From Oasisia sp. SBJ-2009 (taxonomy: Eukaryota; Annelida; Polychaeta; Sabellida; Siboglinidae): 64,000 nucleotides of DNA. Made by a program: the position numbers and the translations under genes. Every line of letters begins with the position of its first letter. Positions within the stretch are counted from its first letter, which is position 1. Under the pieces are notes generated by a model. The model was not told where the DNA came from and ran no database searches. It worked only from the letters and a program-made list of their open reading frames with translations. The DNA is taken from assembly GCA_964017155.1 (NCBI GenBank), contig OZ024862.1, positions 374,501 through 438,500 of the forward strand, in the 5' to 3' direction. Positions 35,487-48,500 of this stretch are shown here, piece by piece.

Positions 35487-36920
35487 TTGATACTTGATTT
35501 TGTTAATTAAATCAATTATAATCATCTTGCGCATATTTATGTTTGATATACAGCGCGTCTTAGCAGACTGTTGAGGACGAAAAGACAGCGTGGTCGGCAT
35601 AAACAAACTGTTTATCGCTCATTTCATATGCACAGCGCAGTAACATGCACCGGTGCGCTTGCGACTGGCACAAATTGCGCTGTCTTTTCGACCTCAAAAG
35701 TTAGCTAAGGCGCGCTCTTTATAAAACATAAATACGCGCAAGATGATTGTAATTGAATGAATTAATTTAATGAAGTATCAAATGTTGGCAAAAAATAGTG
35801 ATATAATAGCAACATTGAGGTGGGTCCGACTTGTACATAAGTGCCAAATAGTGAAATAGTGACCGCTGCGCTTGCGACTGGCACAAATCGCGCTGTCTTT
35901 TCGACCTCAACAGTTTGCGAAGACGCGCTGTTTATAAAACATAAATACGCGCAAGATGATTGTAATTGAATGAATTAATTTAATCAAGTATCAAATGTTG
36001 GCAAAAATACTGATATAATAGCAACATTGAGGTGGGTCCGACTTGTACATAAGTGCCAAATAGTGAAATTCTGAAAACAAATTGAGAGTATACGTGCTTT
36101 TATGAGAGAGTGCGCGTGAAGGTACGCGCCCGCAAGTGTAGGCATTTATGTACAAGTCGGGCCCACCTCAATGTTGGTATTATAACTGTATCTTTGCCAA
36201 CATTTGATACTTGATTTTATTAATTCTATCAAGTATAATGATCTTGCGCATATTTATGTTTTATATACAGCGCGTCTTAGCAGACTTTTGAGGTCGAAAA
36301 GACAGCGTGGTCGGCATAAACAAACTGTTTATCGCTCATTCCATATGCACAGCGCAGTAAAATGCACCGCTGCTCTTGCGACTGGCACAAATCGCGCTGT
36401 CTTTTCGACCTCAAAAGTTTGCCAAGACGCGCTGTTTATAAAACATAAATACGCGCAAGATGATTATAATTGAATGAATTAATTTAATCAAGTATCAAAT
36501 GTTGGCCAAAAATAGTGATATAATAGCAACATTGAGTTGGGTCCGACTTGTACATAAGTGCCAAATAGTGAAATAGTGACCGCTGCGCTTGCGACTGGCA
36601 CAAATCGCGCTGTCTTTTCGACCTCAACAGTTTGCCAAGACGCGCTGTTTATAAAACATAAATACGCGCAAGATGATTGTAATTGAATGAATTAATTTAA
36701 TCAAGTATCAAATGTTGGCAAAAATACTGATATAATAGCAACATTGAGGTGTGTCCGACTTGTACATAAGTGCCAAATAGTGAAATTCTGAAAACAAATT
36801 GAGAGTATACGTGCTTTTATGAGAGAGTGCGCGTGAAGGTACGCGCCCGCAAGTGTAGGCATTTATGTACAAGTCGGGCCCACCTCAATGTTGGTATTAT
36901 AACTGTATCTTTGCCAACAT
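35487..36920 (+). repeat. J and K monomers, start of a 14,201-bp duplicated block
   Basis: J at 35487 has private GTTTGATATACAG and the sub-allele AGCTAAGGCGCGC (35,710), which recurs at 45,103 and 49,911. K at 36204 has ATCAAGTATAATG, which recurs at 50405, 53849, 56717 and 60302. Its R2 end reads GAGGTGTGTCCG (36,751), found again only at 50,952. Confidence 0.9.
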
Positions 36921-37631
36921 TTGATACTTGATTTTATTAATTCTATCAATTATAATGATCTTGCGCATATTTATGTTTTATATACAGCGCGTCTTAACAG
37001 ACTTTTGATGTCGAAAAGACATCGCGGTGGGCATAAACAAACTGTTTATCGCTCATTTCATATGCACAGCGCAGAAACATGCACCGCTGCGCTTGCGACT
37101 GGCACAAATCGCGCTGTCTTTTCGACCCCAAACGTTTGCCAACTGTTTATAAAACATAAATACGCGCAAGATGATTATAATTGAATGAATTAATTTAATC
37201 AAGTATCAAATGTTGGCCAAAAATAGTGATATAATAGCAACATTGAGGTGGGTCCGACTTGTACATAAGTGCCAAATAGGGAAATAGTGACCGCTGTGCT
37301 TGCGACTGGTACAAATCGCGCTGTCTTTTCGACCTCAAAAGTTTGCCAAGACGCGCTGTTTATAAAACATTAATACGCGCAAGATGATTATAGTTGAATG
37401 AATTAATTTAATCAAGTATCGAATGTTGGCAAAAATACTGATATAATAGCAACATTGAGGTGGGTCCGACTTGTACATAAGTGTCAAATAGTGAAATACT
37501 GAAAACAAATTGAGAGTATACGTGCTTTTATGAGAGAGTGAGCGTGAAGGTACGCGCCCGCAAGGGTAGGCATTGATGTACCAGTCGGGCCCACCTCAAT
37601 TTTGGTATTATAACTGTATCTTTGCCAACAT
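36921..37631 (+). repeat. W monomer (711 bp) with 6-bp deletion
   Basis: W has an F left arm, then TTAACAGACTTTTGATG, AAAGACATCGCGGTGGGC, GCAGAAACATG and GACCCCAAACG. GACGCG is missing between GCCAA and CTGTTTAT in R1, giving 711 bp. R1 is followed by AAATAGGGAAATAG and CCGCTGTGCTTG, with GGTACAAATC and AAACATTAATACG in R2. Its spacer has GAGAGTGAGCG, CAAGGGTAGG and ATGTACCAG. Copies are at 51122, 61019 and (right side only) 63242. Confidence 0.93.
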
Positions 37632-39356
37632 TTGATACTTGAATTTGTTAATTCAATCAATTATTATCATCTTGCGCATATTAATGTTTTATATACAGCG
37701 CGTCTTAGCAGACTTTTGAGGTCGAAAAGACAGCGTGGTCGGCATAAACAAACTGTTTATCGCTCAGTTCATATGCACAGCGCAGTAATATACACCGCTG
37801 CGCTTGCGACTGGCACAAATCGCGCTGTCGTTTCGACCTCAAAAGTTTGCCAAGATGCGTTGTTTATAAAACATAAATACGCGCAAGATGATTATAATTG
37901 AATGAATTAATTTAATAAAGTATCAAATGTTGGCAAAAATACTGATATAATAGCAACATTGAGGTGGGTCCGACTTGTACATAAGTGTCAAATAGTGAAA
38001 TACTGAAAACAATTTGAGAGTATACGTGCTTTTATGAGAGAGTGCGCGTGAAGGTACGCGCCCGCAAGTGTAGGCATTTATGTACCAGTCGGGCCCACCT
38101 CAATGTTGGTATTATAACTGTATCTTTGCCAACATTTTATACTTGAATTTGTTAATTCAATCAATTATAATAATCTTGCGCATATTAATGTTTTATATAC
38201 AGCGCGTCTTAGAAGACTTTTGAGGTCGAAAAGACAGCGTGGTCGGCATAAACAAATTGTTTATCGCTCAGTTCATATGCACAGCGCAGTAACATACACC
38301 GCTGCGCTTGCGACTGGCACAAATCGCGCTGTCGTTTCGACCTCAAAAGTTTGCCAAGACGCGTTGTTTATAAAACATAAATACGCGCAAGATGATTATA
38401 ATTGAATGAATTAATTTAATCAAGTATCAAATGTTGGCAAAAATACTGATATAATAGCAACATTGAGGTGGGTCCGACTTGTACATAAGTGTCAAATAGT
38501 GAAATACTGAAAACAAATTGAGAGTATACGTGCTTTTATGAGAGAGTGCGCGTGAAGGTACGCGCCCGCAAGTGTAGGCATTGATGTACAAGTCCGGCCC
38601 ACCTCAATTTTGGTATTATAACTGTATCTTTGCCAACATTTGATACTTGAATTTGTTAATTCAATCAATTATGATCATCTTGCGCATATTAATGTTTTAT
38701 ATACAGCGCGTCTTAGCAGACTTTTGAGGTCGAAAAGACAGCGTGGTGGGCATAAACAAACGGTTTATCGCTCAGTTCATATGAACAGCGCAGTAACATA
38801 CACCGCTGCGCTTGCGACTGGCACAAATCGCGCTGTCTTTTCGACCTCAAAAGTTTGCCAAGACGCGCTGTTTATAAAACATTAATACGCGCAAGATGAT
38901 TGTAATTGAATGAATTAATTTAGTCAAGTATCAAATGTTGGCCAAAAATAGTGATATAATAGCAACATAGAGGTGGGTCCGACTTGTACATAAGTGCCAA
39001 ATAGTGAAATAGTGACCGCTGCGCTTGCGACTGGCACAAATCGCGCTGTCTTTTCGACCTCAACAGTTTGCCAAGACGCGCTGTTTATAAAACATAAATA
39101 CGCGCAAGATGATTGTAATTGAATTAATTAATTTAATCAAGTATCAAATGTTGGCAAAAATACTGATATAATAGCAACATTGAGGTGGGTCCGACTTGTA
39201 CAAAAGTGCCAAATAGTGAAATTCTGAAAACAAATTGAGAGTATACGTGCTTTTATGAGAGAGTGCGCGTGAAGGTACGCGCCCGCAAGTGTAGGCATTT
39301 ATGTACAAGTCGGGCCCACCTCAATTTTGGTATTATAACTGTATTTTTGCCAACAT
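37632..39356 (+). repeat. V monomers: 504, 504 and 717 bp
   Basis: Starts are at 37632, 38136 and 38640. V markers are TTGAATTTGTTAATTCAATC, TATTAATG, CAGTTCATATG, ACATACACCGC and GTCGTTTCGACC. The first two have one R arm of R2 type. The third is full length but mosaic: it begins as V and continues with TTTAGTCAAG (G type) and CATAGAGGTGGG. The monomer at 38136 carries TTTATACTTG and TTAGAAGAC, a sub-allele seen once or twice per V cassette. Confidence 0.92.
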
Positions 39357-41507
39357 TTGATACTTGATTTTGTTAATTAAATCAATTATAATCATCTTGC
39401 GCATATTTATGTTTTATATACAGCGCGTCTTAGCAGACTGTTGCGGACGAAAAGACAGCGTGGTCGGCATAAACAAACTGTTTATCGCTCATTTCATATG
39501 CACAGCGCAGTAACATGCACCGGTGCGCTTGCGACTGGCACAAATTGCGCTGTCTTTTCGACCTCAAAAGTTAGCTAAGACGCGCTCTTTATAAAACATA
39601 AATACGCGCAAGATGATTGTAATTGAATGAATTAATTTAATGAAGTATCAAATGTTGGCAAAAAATAGTGATATAATAGCAACATTGAGGTGGGTCCGAC
39701 TTGTACATAAGTGCCAAATAGTGAAATAGTGACCGCTGCGCTTGCGACTGGCACAAATCGCGCTGTCTTTTCGACCTCAACAGTTTGCGAAGACGCGCTG
39801 TTTATAAAACATAAATACGCGCAAGATGATTGTAATTGAATGAATTAATTTAATCAAGTATCAAATGTTGGCAAAAATACTGATATAATAGCAACATTGA
39901 GGTGGGTCCGACTTGTACATAAGTGCCAAATAGTGAAATTCTGAAAACAAATTGAGAGTATACGTGCTTTTATGAGAGAGTGCGCGTGAAGGTACGCGCC
40001 CGCAAGTGTAGGCATTTATGTACAAGTCGGGCCCACCTCAATGTTGGTATTATAACTGTATCTTTGCCAACATTTGATACTTGATTTTATTAATTCTATC
40101 AATTATAATGATCTTGCGCATATTTATGTTTTATATACAGCGCGTCTTAGCAGACTTTTGAGGTCGAAAAGACAGCGTGGTCGGCATAAACAAACTGTTT
40201 ATCGCTCATTCCATATGCACAGCGCAGTAAAATGCACCGCTGCTCTTGCGACTGGCACAAATCGCGCTGTCTTTTCGACCTCAAAAGTTTGCCAAGACGC
40301 GCTGTTTATAAAACATAAATACGCGCAAGATGATTATAATTGAATGAATTAATTTAATCAAGTATCAAATGTTGGCCAAAAATAGTGATATAATAGCAAC
40401 ATTGAGTTGGGTCCGACTTGTACATAAGTGCCAAATAGTGAAATAGTGACCGTTGCGCTTGCGACTGGCACAAATCGCGCTGTCTTTTCGACCTCAACAG
40501 TTTGCCAAGACGCGCTGTTTATAAAACATAAATACGCGCAAGATGATTGTAATTGAATGAATTAATTTAATCAAGTATCAAATGTTGGCAAAAATACTGA
40601 TATAATAGCAACATTGAGGTGGGTCCGACTTGTACATAAGTGCCAAATAGTGAAATTATGAAAACAAATTGAGAGTATACGTGCTTTTATGAGAGAGTGC
40701 GCGTGAAGGTACGCGCCCGCAAGTGTAGGCATTTATGTACAAGTCGGGCCCACCTCAATGTTGGTATTATAACTGTATCTTTGCCAACATTTGATACTTG
40801 ATTTTATTAATTCTATCAATTATAATGATCTTGCGCATATTTATGTTTTATATACAGCGCGTCTTAGCAGACTTTTGAGGTCCAAAAGACAGCGTGGTCG
40901 GCATAAACAAACTGTTTATCGCTCATTCCATATGCACAGCGCAGTAACATGCACCGCTGCGCTTGCGACTGGCACAAATCGCGCTGTCTGTTCGACCTCA
41001 AAAGTTTGCCAAGACGCGCTGTTTATAAAACATAAATACGCGCAAGATGATTATAATTGAATGAATTAATTTAATCAAGTATCAAATGTTGGACAAAAAT
41101 AGTTATATAATAGCAACATTGAGGTGGGTCCGACTTGTACATAAGTGCCAAATAGTGAAATAGTGACCGCTGCGCTTGCGACTGGCACAAATCGCGCTGT
41201 CTTTTCGACCTCAACAGTTTGCCAAGACGCGCTGTTTATAAAACATATATACGCGCAAGATGATTGTAATTGAATGAATTTATTTAATCAAGTATCAAAT
41301 GTTGGCAAAAATACTGATATAATAGCAACATTGAGGTGGGTCCGACTTGTACATCAGTGCCAAAGAGTGAAATTCTGAAAACAAATTGAGAGTATACGTG
41401 CTTTTATGAGAGAGTGCGCGTGAAGGTACGCGCCCGCAAGTGTAGGCATTTATGTACAAGTCGGGCCGACCTCAATGTTGGTATTATAACTGTATCTTTG
41501 CCAACAT
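39357..41507 (+). repeat. J, K and C monomers
   Basis: Starts are at 39357, 40074 and 40791. The order and alleles (GTTGCGGACG in J, CCGTTGCGC in the K linker, GAGGTCCAAAAG in C) are those of the 3,585-bp repeat at 25953 and 29538, so this is a third, incomplete instance that ends one or two monomers early. Confidence 0.88.
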
Positions 41508-44500
41508 TTGATACTTGATTTTATTAATTCTATCAATTATAATGATCTTGCGCATATTTATGTTTTATATACAGCGCGTCTTAGCAGACTTTTGAGGTCG
41601 AAAAGACAGCGTGGTCGGCATAAACAAACTGTTTATCGCTCATTCCATATGCACAGCGCAGAAACATGCACCGCTGCGCTTGCGACTGGCACAAATCGCG
41701 CTGTCTTTTCGACCTCAAAAGTTTGCCAAGACGCGCTGTTTATAAAACATAAATACGCGCAAGATGATTATAATTGAATGAATTAATTTAATCAAGTATC
41801 AAATGTTGGACAAAAATAGTTATATAATAGCAACATTGAGGTGGGTCCGACTTGTACATAAGTGCCAAATAGTGAAATAGTGACCGCTGCGCTTGCGACT
41901 GGCACAAATCGCGCTGTCTTTTCGACCTCAACAGTTTGCCAAGACGCGCTGTTTATAAAACATATATACGCGCAAGATGATTGTAATTGAATGAATTTAT
42001 TTAATCAAGTATCAAATGTTGGCAAAAATACTGATATAATAGCAACATTGAGGTGGGTCCGACTTGTACATCAGTGCCAAAGAGTGAAATTCTGAAAACA
42101 AATTGAGAGTATACGTGCTTTTATGAGAGAGTGCGCGTGAAGGTACGCGCCCGCAAGTGTAGGCATTTATGTACAAGTCGGGCCCACCTCAATTTTGGTA
42201 TTATAACTGTATTTTTGCCAACATTTGATACTTGATTTTGTTAATTAAATCAATTATAATCATCTTGCGCATATTTATGTTTTATATACAGCGCGTCTTA
42301 GCAGACTGTTGCGGACGAAAAGACAGCGTGGTCGGCATAAACAAACTGTTTATCGCTCATTTCATATGCACAGCGCAGTAACATGCACCGGTGCGCTTGC
42401 GACTGGCACAAATTGCGCTGTCTTTTCGACCTCAAAAGTTAGCTAAGACGCGCTCTTTATAAAACATAAATACGCGCAAGATGATTGTAATTGAATGAAT
42501 TAATTTAATGAAGTATCAAATGTTGGCAAAAAATAGTGATATAATAGCAACATTGAGGTGGGTCCGACTTGTACATAAGTGCCAAATAGTGAAATAGTGA
42601 CCGCTGCGCTTGCGACTGGCACAAATCGCGCTGTCTTTTCGACCTCAACAGTTTGCGAAGACGCGCTGTTTATAAAACATAAATACGCGCAAGATGATTG
42701 TAATTGAATGAATTAATTTAATCAAGTATCAAATGTTGGCAAAAATACTGTTATAATAGCAACATTGAGGTGGGTCCGACTTGTACATAAGTGCCAAATA
42801 GTGAAATTCTGAAAACAAATTGAGAGTATACGTGCTTTTATGAGAGAGTGCGCGTGAAGGTACGCGCCCGCAAGTGTAGGCATTTATGTACAAGTCGGGC
42901 CCACCTCAATGTTGGTATTATAACTGTATCTTTGCCAACATTTGATACTTGATTTTATTAATTCTATCAATTATAATGATCTTGCGCATATTTATGTTTT
43001 ATATACAGCGCGTCTTAGCAGACTTTTGAGGTCGAAAAGACAGCGTGGTCGGCATAAACAAACTGTTTATCGCTCATTCCATATGCACAGCGCAGTAAAA
43101 TGCACCGCTGCTCTTGCGACTGGCACAAATCGCGCTGTCTTTTCGACCTCAAAAGTTTGCCAAGACGCGCTGTTTATAAAACATAAATACGCGCAAGATG
43201 ATTATAATTGAATGAATTAATTTAATCAAGTATCAAATGTTGGCCAAAAATAGTGATATAATAGCAACATTGAGTTGGGTCCGACTTGTACATAAGTGCC
43301 AAATAGTGAAATAGTGACCGTTGCGCTTGCGACTGGCACAAATCGCGCTGTCTTTTCGACCTCAACAGTTTGCCAAGACGCGCTGTTTATAAAACATAAA
43401 TACGCGCAAGATGATTGTAATTGAATGAATTTATTTAATCAAGTATCAAATGTTGGCAAAAATACTGATATAATAGCAACATTGAGGTGGGTCCGACTTG
43501 TACATAAGTGCCAAATAGTGAAATTATGAAAACAAATTGAGAGTATACGTGCTTTTATGAGAGAGTGCGCGTGAAGGTACGCGCCCGCAAGTGTAGGCAT
43601 TTATGTACAAGTCGGGCCCACCTCAATGTTGGTATTATAACTGTATCTTTGCCAACATTTGATACTTGATTTTATTAATTCTATCAATTATAATGATCTT
43701 GCGCATATTTATGTTTTATATACAGCGCGTCTTAGCAGACTTTTGAGGTCGAAAAGACAGCGTGGTCGGCATAAACAAACTGTTTATCGCTCATTCCATA
43801 TGCACAGCGCAGTAACATGCACCGCTGCGCTTGCGACTGGCACAAATCGCGCTGTCTTTTCGACCTCAAAAGTTTGCCAAGACGCGCTGTTTATAAAACA
43901 TAAATACGCGCAAGATGATTATAATTGAATGAATTAATTTAATCAAGTATCAAATGTTGGACAAAAATAGTTATATAATAGCAACATTGAGGTGGGTCCG
44001 ACTTGTACATAAGTGCCAAATAGTGAAATAGTGACCGCTGCGCTTGCGACTGGCACAAATCGCGCTGTCTTTTCGACCTCAACAGTTTGCCAAGACGCGC
44101 TGTTTATAAAACATATATACGCGCAAGATGATTGTAATTGAATGAATTTATTTAATCAAGTATCAAATGTTGGCAAAAATACTGATATAATAGCAACATT
44201 GAGGTGGGTCCGACTTGTACATCAGTGCCAAAGAGTGAAATTCTGAAAACAAATTGAGAGTATACGTGCTTTTATGAGAGAGTGCGCGTGAAGGTACGCG
44301 CCCGCAAGTGTAGGCATTTATGTACAAGTCGGGCCGACCTCAATGTTGGTATTATAACTGTATCTTTGCCAACATTTGATACTTGATTTTATTAATTCTA
44401 TCAATTATAATGATCTTGCGCATATTTATGTTTTATATACAGCGCGTCTTAGCAGACTTTTGAGGTCGAAAAGACAGCGTGGTCGGCATAAACAAACTGT

Positions 44501-45597
44501 TTATCGCTCATTCCATATGCACAGCGCAGTAACATGCACCGCTGCGCTTGCGACTGGCACAAATCGCGCTGTCTTTTCGACCTCAAAAGTTTGCCAAGAC
44601 GCGCTGTTTATAAAACATAAATACGCGCAAGATGATTGTAATTGAATGAATTAATTTAGTCAAGTATCAAATGTTGGCAAAAAATAGTGATATAATAGCA
44701 ACATTGAGGTGGGTCCGACTTGTACATAAGTGCCAAATAGTGAAATTCTGAAAACAAATTGAGAGTATACGTGCTTTTATGAGAGAGTGCGCGTGAAGGT
44801 ACGCGCCCGCAAGTGTAGGCATTTATGTACAAGTCGGGCCCACCTCAATTTTGGTATTATAACTGTATTTTTGCCAACATTTGATACTTGATTTTGTTAA
44901 TTAAATCAATTATAATCATCTTGCGCATATTTATGTTTTATATACAGCGCGTCTTAGCAGACTGTTGAGGACGAAAAGACAGCGTGGTCGGCATAAACAA
45001 ACTGTTTATCGCTCATTTCATATGCACAGCGCAGTAACATGCACCGGTGCGCTTGCGACTGGCACAAATTGCGCTGTCTTTTCGACCTCAAAAGTTAGCT
45101 AAGGCGCGCTCTTTATAAAACATAAATACACGCAAGATGATTGTAATTGAATGAATTAATTTAATGAAGTATCAAATGTTGGCAAAAAATAGTGATATAA
45201 TAGCAACATTGAGGTGGGTCCGACTTGTACATAAGTGCCAAATAGTGAAATAGTGACCGCTGCGCTTGCGACTGGCACAAATCGCGCTGTCTTTTCGACC
45301 TCAACAGTTTGCGAAGACGCGCTGTTTATAAAACATAAATACGCGCAAGATGATTGTAATTGAATGAATTAATTTAATCAAGTATCAAATGTTGGCAAAA
45401 ATACTGATATAATAGCAACATTGAGGTGGGTCCGACTTGTACATCAGTGCCAAAGAGTGAAATTCTGAAAACAAATTGAGAGTATACGTGCTTTTATGAG
45501 AGAGTGCGCGTGAAGGTACGCGCCCGCAAGTGTAGGCATTTATGTACAAGTCGGGCCGACCTCAATGTTGGTATTATAACTGTATCTTTGCCAACAT
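41508..45597 (+). repeat. 4,090-bp duplicated segment, copy 1
   Basis: Monomers are F 41508 (GCAGAAACATG allele), J 42225, K 42942, F 43659, short G 44376 (505 bp) and J 44881. The repeat restarts with F at 45598. Markers shared 4,090 bp later: GCAGAAAC (41,661/45,751) and ACTGTTATAATAGC (42,751/46,841). Markers shared 4,807 bp later: AAATACACGC (45,121/49,928) and CTAAGGCGCGC. The shift from 4,090 to 4,807 equals one monomer. Confidence 0.9.
44376..44880 (+). repeat. Short G monomer (505 bp)
   Basis: It has F-type L and centre, a single R with TTTAGTCAAGTATC and GGCAAAAAATAGTGATATAA (the R1 allele of G), then directly the spacer. R2 has been lost, with the same junction as the copy at 49183. 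The 213-bp loss therefore predates the 4-kb duplication. Confidence 0.9.
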
Positions 45598-48500
45598 TTG
45601 ATACTTGATTTTATTAATTCTATCAATTATAATGATCTTGCGCATATTTATGTTTTATATACAGCGCGTCTTAGCAGACTTTTGAGGTCGAAAAGACAGC
45701 GTGGTCGGCATAAACAAACTGTTTATCGCTCATTCCATATGCACAGCGCAGAAACATGCACCGCTGCGCTTGCGACTGGCACAAATCGCGCTGTCTTTTC
45801 GACCTCAAAAGTTTGCCAAGACGCGCTGTTTATAAAACATAAATACGCGCAAGATGATTATAATTGAATGAATTAATTTAATCAAGTATCAAATGTTGGA
45901 CAAAAATAGTTATATAATAGCAACATTGAGGTGGGTCCGACTTGTACATAAGTGCCAAATAGTGAAATAGTGACCGCTGCGCTTGCGACTGGCACAAATC
46001 GCGCTGTCTTTTCGACCTCAACAGTTTGCCAAGACGCGCTGTTTATAAAACATATATACGCGCAAGATGATTGTAATTGAATGAATTTATTTAATCAAGT
46101 ATCAAATGTTGGCAAAAATACTGATATAATAGCAACATTGAGGTGGGTCCGACTTGTACATCAGTGCCAAAGAGTGAAATTCTGAAAACAAATTGAGAGT
46201 ATACGTGCTTTTATGAGAGAGTGCGCGTGAAGGTACGCGCCCGCAAGTGTAGGCATTTATGTACAAGTCGGGCCCACCTCAATTTTGGTATTATAACTGT
46301 ATTTTTGCCAACATTTGATACTTGATTTTGTTAATTAAATCAATTATAATCATCTTGCGCATATTTATGTTTTATATACAGCGCGTCTTAGCAGACTGTT
46401 GCGGACGAAAAGACAGCGTGGTCGGCATAAACAAACTGTTTATCGCTCATTTCATATGCACAGCGCAGTAACATGCACCGGTGCGCTTGCGACTGGCACA
46501 AATTGCGCTGTCTTTTCGACCTCAAAAGTTAGCTAAGACGCGCTCTTTATAAAACATAAATACGCGCAAGATGATTGTAATTGAATGAATTAATTTAATG
46601 AAGTATCAAATGTTGGCAAAAAATAGTGATATAATAGCAACATTGAGGTGGGTCCGACTTGTACATAAGTGCCAAATAGTGAAATAGTGACCGCTGCGCT
46701 TGCGACTGGCACAAATCGCGCTGTCTTTTCGACCTCAACAGTTTGCGAAGACGCGCTGTTTATAAAACATAAATACGCGCAAGATGATTGTAATTGAATG
46801 AATTAATTTAATCAAGTATCAAATGTTGGCAAAAATACTGTTATAATAGCAACATTGAGGTGGGTCCGACTTGTACATAAGTGCCAAATAGTGAAATTCT
46901 GAAAACAAATTGAGAGTATACGTGCTTTTATGAGAGAGTGCGCGTGAAGGTACGCGCCCGCAAGTGTAGGCATTTATGTACAAGTCGGGCCCACCTCAAT
47001 GTTGGTATTATAACTGTATCTTTGCCAACATTTGATACTTGATTTTATTAATTCTATCAATTATAATGATCTTGCGCATATTTATGTTTTATATACAGCG
47101 CGTCTTAGCAGACTTTTGAGGTCGAAAAGACAGCGTGGTCGGCATAAACAAACTGTTTATCGCTCATTCCATATGCACAGCGCAGTAAAATGCACCGCTG
47201 CTCTTGCGACTGGCACAAATCGCGCTGTCTTTTCGACCTCAAAAGTTTGCCAAGACGCGCTGTTTATAAAACATAAATACGCGCAAGATGATTATAATTG
47301 AATGAATTAATTTAATCAAGTATCAAATGTTGGCCAAAAATAGTGATATAATAGCAACATTGAGTTGGGTCCGACTTGTACATAAGTGCCAAATAGTGAA
47401 ATAGTGACCGTTGCGCTTGCGACTGGCACAAATCGCGCTGTCTTTTCGACCTCAACAGTTTGCCAAGACGCGCTGTTTATAAAACATAAATACGCGCAAG
47501 ATGATTGTAATTGAATGAATTAATTTAATCAAGTATCAAATGTTGGCAAAAATACTGATATAATAGCAACATTGAGGTGGGTCCGACTTGTACATAAGTG
47601 CCAAATAGTGAAATTATGAAAACAAATTGAGAGTATACGTGCTTTTATGAGAGAGTGCGCGTGAAGGTACGCGCCCGCAAGTGTAGGCATTTATGTACAA
47701 GTCGGGCCCACCTCAATGTTGGTATTATAACTGTATCTTTGCCAACATTTGATACTTGATTTTATTAATTCTATCAATTATAATGATCTTGCGCATATTT
47801 ATGTTTTATATACAGCGCGTCTTAGCAGACTTTTGAGGTCCAAAAGACAGCGTGGTCGGCATAAACAAACTGTTTATCGCTCATTCCATATGCACAGCGC
47901 AGTAACATGCACCGCTGCGCTTGCGACTGGCACAAATCGCGCTGTCTGTTCGACCTCAAAAGTTTGCCAAGACGCGCTGTTTATAAAACATAAATACGCG
48001 CAAGATGATTATAATTGAATGAATTAATTTAATCAAGTATCAAATGTTGGACAAAAATAGTTATATAATAGCAACATTGAGGTGGGTCAGACTTGTACAT
48101 AAGTGCCAAATAGTGAAATAGTGACCGCTGCGCTTGCGACTGGCACAAATCGCGCTGTCTTTTCGACCTCAACAGTTTGCCAAGACGCGCTGTTTATAAA
48201 ACATATATACGCGCAAGATGATTGTAATTGAATGAATTTATTTAATCAAGTATCAAATGTTGGCAAAAATACTGATATAATAGCAACATTGAGGTGGGTC
48301 CGACTTGTACATCAGTGCCAAAGAGTGAAATTCTGAAAACAAATTGAGAGTATACGTGCTTTTATGAGAGAGTGCGCGTGAAGGTACGCGCCCGCAAGTG
48401 TAGGCATTTATGTACAAGTCGGGCCGACCTCAATGTTGGTATTATAACTGTATCTTTGCCAACATTTGATACTTGATTTTATTAATTCTATCAATTATAA

